From assembly GCA_964453075.1 (NCBI GenBank), contig CAYVNM010000012.1, positions 1 through 7,566 of the forward strand: 7,566 nt of DNA. The letters run 5' to 3'. The DNA comes from C7867-006 sp964453075 (lineage in GTDB: Bacteria; Patescibacteriota; Minisyncoccia; Phycocordibacterales; DATDWN01). Shown here piece after piece: positions 5,245-7,566 of the stretch. A program made the position numbers and the translations under genes. Below the pieces are notes generated by a model. It was not told the DNA's origin. It did not search any database and saw nothing but the letters and a program-made list of their open reading frames with translations. Within the stretch, counting starts at the first letter, position 1; every line of letters begins with the position of its first letter.

Positions 5245-6924
5245 CTAATTCAATTCTGGATCTGGCACTATGACTTTGGCTCCCCAAATTTTCTTATGTA
5301 AAGTAGCCCAGACCTCTTGCAATTCTTTGTTTTTTAATAAAAACAAAGTTATAACAGCGGAAATTATTCCGACTACCCCAGACAAAAAACCTTGCATAAA
5401 GATACCGATCAAAGTGTTAATATTAAAAACAGAATCAAAGACGGCCAAGAAACTGTAAGTTACGAAACCCATAATTACCGAGGCACTAAAAACATCAAAA
5501 AACGTTCGAGACACGGATGACGAAAAATTTTTAAACTGACGATTGAAAGCCACCCAGTAAATAACCAGGTTTATTATTGATCCTAACGTGAATCCCAATG
5601 GCAACATAAGAACTATGGTCCCTGGTGTATCGGACACTTTTAATATTGATTCAACAAAATTTCTAAAAAACAAACTTGCCTCAAAAAATCTTACTAAAAC
5701 AAAACTACTTAAAACAATAAAACCTGCGGACAGAAGATTCATTATTAGAGGAGTTTTTGTTTTACCCTGAGCATAATATGAACGAACAAAAAGAGTGGTA
5801 AGATTTTGAGCAAGCAAGGAAAAAACGAATAAAGCCAGGGCTGCGGCAGTTAATCTCGTATCATCCCAATTAAACTCCCCCGCACCAAGCACAGTACGAA
5901 CAATCTGGGCTCTTAAAACTATAAACAAAACTGAAACTGGTATAGACCAGAAAATTATATGCCTCGTAGAGGCAACTATTTGTTTCAAAAATTCCTCGTG
6001 ATGACCTCCAGAAAATAAACGGGTTAACGTAGGAAAAGCTGCTAACGAATAACTAACTCCAATAATACTAAAAGGCACTGATTGTAGGTTTAAAGAAAAA
6101 TTAAAAATTGAGATTGATCCAGTTACAAAAAATGATGCAAGAGAAATCAGAAATAATTTTGCTATTTCGTTTGAAGAAACAGTAATGGTTCTAGGGATAG
6201 ATGTATAGATGATTTTTTTTATAAACGCAAAAGTTATTTTTAAACGAAACCTTGGTAACATTTTTTTGCTTGCAATGAATGGTATCTGAATAGCAAAATG
6301 AAAAAAGGCACCAATTACAACCCCAAAACCTAATCCAGAAATACCAAAAATAGGATAAAGAAAAACTATACCTAGAATTATACCTATGTTATAGACCACA
6401 GGAGATATGGCGTATATAAAAAATCTTCTGTGCACTTGTGTAATACTTGCCAATAAATTTGAAAAACCAAGAAACACTGGAGACAAAAGAAGTATCCTTG
6501 TTAAGGTTACTAATTCAGTAAAAGATTCTGAATTTTTAAATACAGGAAAAAGCAATGCCATTAAATATGGGGTGGCAAAAAATACCACAACACCGGCCAC
6601 AGCCATAAAACCAAAGAAAAAAGAGAAAACGGAGTCTATGAATTCTTTTGCCTCCTTCTCTCCTTTTTCAAAGTGCTCAATAAGAAACGGTATAAGTACT
6701 GATATGGAAACCAGTGATGCAATGGTAACAAAAAGTAAATCTGGAATTCTGAAAGCAGAATAATAAAGGTCTAGAGTATCTCCTGCCCCAAATTGACTAG
6801 CCAGAATCCTATCCCTAAAGAGAGCCAGAACTTGGGAACATATTGCGAAAAAACCCAAAAGATAAGCGGCCTGGTGTAGGCCGGATATCTCTTTGTTTAA
6901 CATGTTAAAAAAACTTTTAACCAT
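5245..6924 (-). CDS. murJ: MurJ/MviN-family lipid-linked oligosaccharide flippase (MOP superfamily)
   Basis: This is a 559-residue, almost entirely hydrophobic protein, a typical length for MurJ, with about 14 membrane segments expected. Family landmarks: LFRDRILASQFGAGDTLD (residues 35-52) matches the MurJ TM1-TM2 region, with R37 at E. coli R24 and D52 at E. coli D39; SAFRIPDLL (56-64); SLAAFPTLTRLF (293-304) matches the LGTILLPSLS region; YYAQGKTKTPL (383-393) matches FYSRQDIKTP. MurJ flips lipid II across the inner membrane for peptidoglycan synthesis. Q31, F65 and N279 stand where E. coli MurJ needs R18, R52 and R270, and S282 stands at E273, so this copy may carry another lipid-linked glycan, as Wzx does. 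ATG 6922-6924 is favoured over M8 because it lies one base after the upstream stop, suggesting translational coupling; the SD (GAAAG) is weak. Family firm; cargo uncertain. Confidence 0.9.
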   Translation of the reverse strand: MVKSFFNMLNKEISGLHQAAYLLGFFAICSQVLALFRDRILASQFGAGDTLDLYYSAFRIPDLLFVTIASLVSISVLIPFLIEHFEKGEKEAKEFIDSVFSFFFGFMAVAGVVVFFATPYLMALLFPVFKNSESFTELVTLTRILLLSPVFLGFSNLLASITQVHRRFFIYAISPVVYNIGIILGIVFLYPIFGISGLGFGVVIGAFFHFAIQIPFIASKKMLPRFRLKITFAFIKKIIYTSIPRTITVSSNEIAKLFLISLASFFVTGSISIFNFSLNLQSVPFSIIGVSYSLAAFPTLTRLFSGGHHEEFLKQIVASTRHIIFWSIPVSVLFIVLRAQIVRTVLGAGEFNWDDTRLTAAALALFVFSLLAQNLTTLFVRSYYAQGKTKTPLIMNLLSAGFIVLSSFVLVRFFEASLFFRNFVESILKVSDTPGTIVLMLPLGFTLGSIINLVIYWVAFNRQFKNFSSSVSRTFFDVFSASVIMGFVTYSFLAVFDSVFNINTLIGIFMQGFLSGVVGIISAVITLFLLKNKELQEVWATLHKKIWGAKVIVPDPELN

Positions 6925-6925
6925 T

Positions 6926-7566
6926 TTATTCTGTTTCTTTCACAGGTAATTTATTTTTTTCAACAGTAGAAGACTCTGGGTCAACAAAAATGTTTTTACC
7001 TGCCTTTAAGTCTGTCAAAATTGTTTCAACTTCTTTACTCTCTGGATTGGTTTTCTTTAATTCTTCAAATTCAGCTATAGCTTTGGCATGTTCACCCAGC
7101 CTTTCATAAGACAACCCTAGAAAATATTTAGCGTTTGCATAATTAGGTGTAATATTTAAGGCCTTTTGTAGTTCTGTTACAGAACCCTTAAAATCAGCCG
7201 AGTAATATTTCAGCAAACCAAGTTGGAAAAATGCACCAGAATTTGTAGGATCTATTATTGTTACCGCGGTTACTGACTCAATGGCACCTTTTATATTTTT
7301 GGCCTCTACTTCTATTTGTGACAACAAGAAATATGCGTCTACATAATTCCTTTTTAATTGTATTGCCTGTAACGCATAATTCCTAGCTTGATTCAAATCT
7401 TTTTTCACAATCGCTAGTCTCGAATGAAGAATAAATATTCCAGGATTTTTTGGGTTATGACGAAGAGCTTCATTATAAGCAAACTGCGCACTTTCATAAG
7501 CACCTTCTACCTTAAGTTCTGGAGCAGATACTGCTTCGTACACACGCCCCAACGCTATCCAGTTTA
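6926..7566 (-). CDS. Tetratricopeptide-repeat protein, C-terminal part (5' end outside window)
   Basis: The frame is open to the right edge: the last residues before the window ends read NWIALGRVYEAV, already inside a TPR-like helix, so TTG 7550-7552 is not the true start. About 212 residues are visible. They contain roughly five TPR units with the usual A, Y/L/F, A and P pattern (AYNEALRHNPKNP, ALQAIQLKRNYVDA, GAFFQLGLLKYYSADFKGS, YAKYF-like NAKYFLGLSYERLGEHAKA), then a charged, probably disordered tail (from KAGKNIF on). TPRs bind other proteins. In Parcubacteria, similar TPR tails (WIALGRVYE, VEGAYESA) follow an O-antigen ligase/polymerase-like membrane domain; that is recalled family knowledge and cannot be seen here. 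The gene ends TAA 6926-6928, one base before the MurJ-like ATG, so the two form an operon. Confidence 0.85.
   Translation of the reverse strand, partial: NWIALGRVYEAVSAPELKVEGAYESAQFAYNEALRHNPKNPGIFILHSRLAIVKKDLNQARNYALQAIQLKRNYVDAYFLLSQIEVEAKNIKGAIESVTAVTIIDPTNSGAFFQLGLLKYYSADFKGSVTELQKALNITPNYANAKYFLGLSYERLGEHAKAIAEFEELKKTNPESKEVETILTDLKAGKNIFVDPESSTVEKNKLPVKETE

Noticed and set aside
5237..5248. Perfect Shine-Dalgarno-like AGGAGGAG at the end of the MurJ-like gene as a sign of a small hidden gene
   Set aside because: No ATG, GTG or TTG follows at 5-10 bases, and the frames after it close within about 10 codons; the lyase ATG is about 60 bases away.
5270..6763. Plus-strand open frames inside the MurJ-like gene (5270-5458, 5588-5770, 6407-6763)
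   Set aside because: Lys/Asn/Thr-rich shadows of Phe/Leu/Ile codons in a membrane protein; the minus-strand MurJ match is decisive.
7550..7552. TTG as the start codon of the TPR protein
   Set aside because: The frame stays open to the window edge and the upstream residues (NWIA) continue the TPR helix, so the gene is cut by the window rather than starting here.

Overview
The window appears to come from a Patescibacteria (candidate phyla radiation) genome, probably a Parcubacteria-type lineage. It is AT-rich, tightly packed, and every real gene lies on the minus strand. The lineage call is an inference from protein style. It rests on a TPR tail of the kind seen on O-antigen ligase-like proteins in this group, a divergent MurJ, and a giant surface protein with a short charged N-terminus, one membrane anchor, Ig-like modules, Pro/Thr linkers and a C-terminal peptidoglycan-binding motif. 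No rRNA or other phylogenetic marker is present to confirm it. Stops used are TAA and TAG, and no recoding is needed.

Layout, in transcription order (right to left). At 7566-6926 is the C-terminal part of a TPR protein whose beginning lies outside the window. One base after its stop begins a MurJ/MviN-family lipid-linked glycan flippase (6924-5245, 559 aa). A 65-base gap (5180-5244) holds a good sigma70-like promoter. From 5179 to the left edge runs one uninterrupted open frame of 1726 codons that leaves the window without a stop. It is by far the largest feature. No plus-strand reading frame looks like a gene.

The giant protein reads, N to C: short cytoplasmic tail, one membrane segment (about 24-39), a heparinase II/III-like polysaccharide lyase region (about 72-780), two Ig-like domains, a 105-residue module A, a third Ig-like domain, a Pro/Thr linker, a second copy of that module (B), a fourth Ig-like domain, a Pro/Thr/Val linker, a fibronectin type III domain, a long Pro/Thr/Gln linker, and the first residues of a peptidoglycan-binding (PGB_1-like) domain. 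This looks like a membrane-anchored, wall-spanning enzyme carried on a long stalk.

Together the genes suggest a cell-envelope polysaccharide locus: polymer assembly or ligation (TPR protein, inferred), transport of a lipid-linked glycan (MurJ-like), and trimming or degradation of an acidic polysaccharide (lyase). The points most worth a second look are the lyase itself, its altered active-site motif, its duplicated unnamed module, and a MurJ homologue lacking three of the four arginines required in E. coli MurJ.
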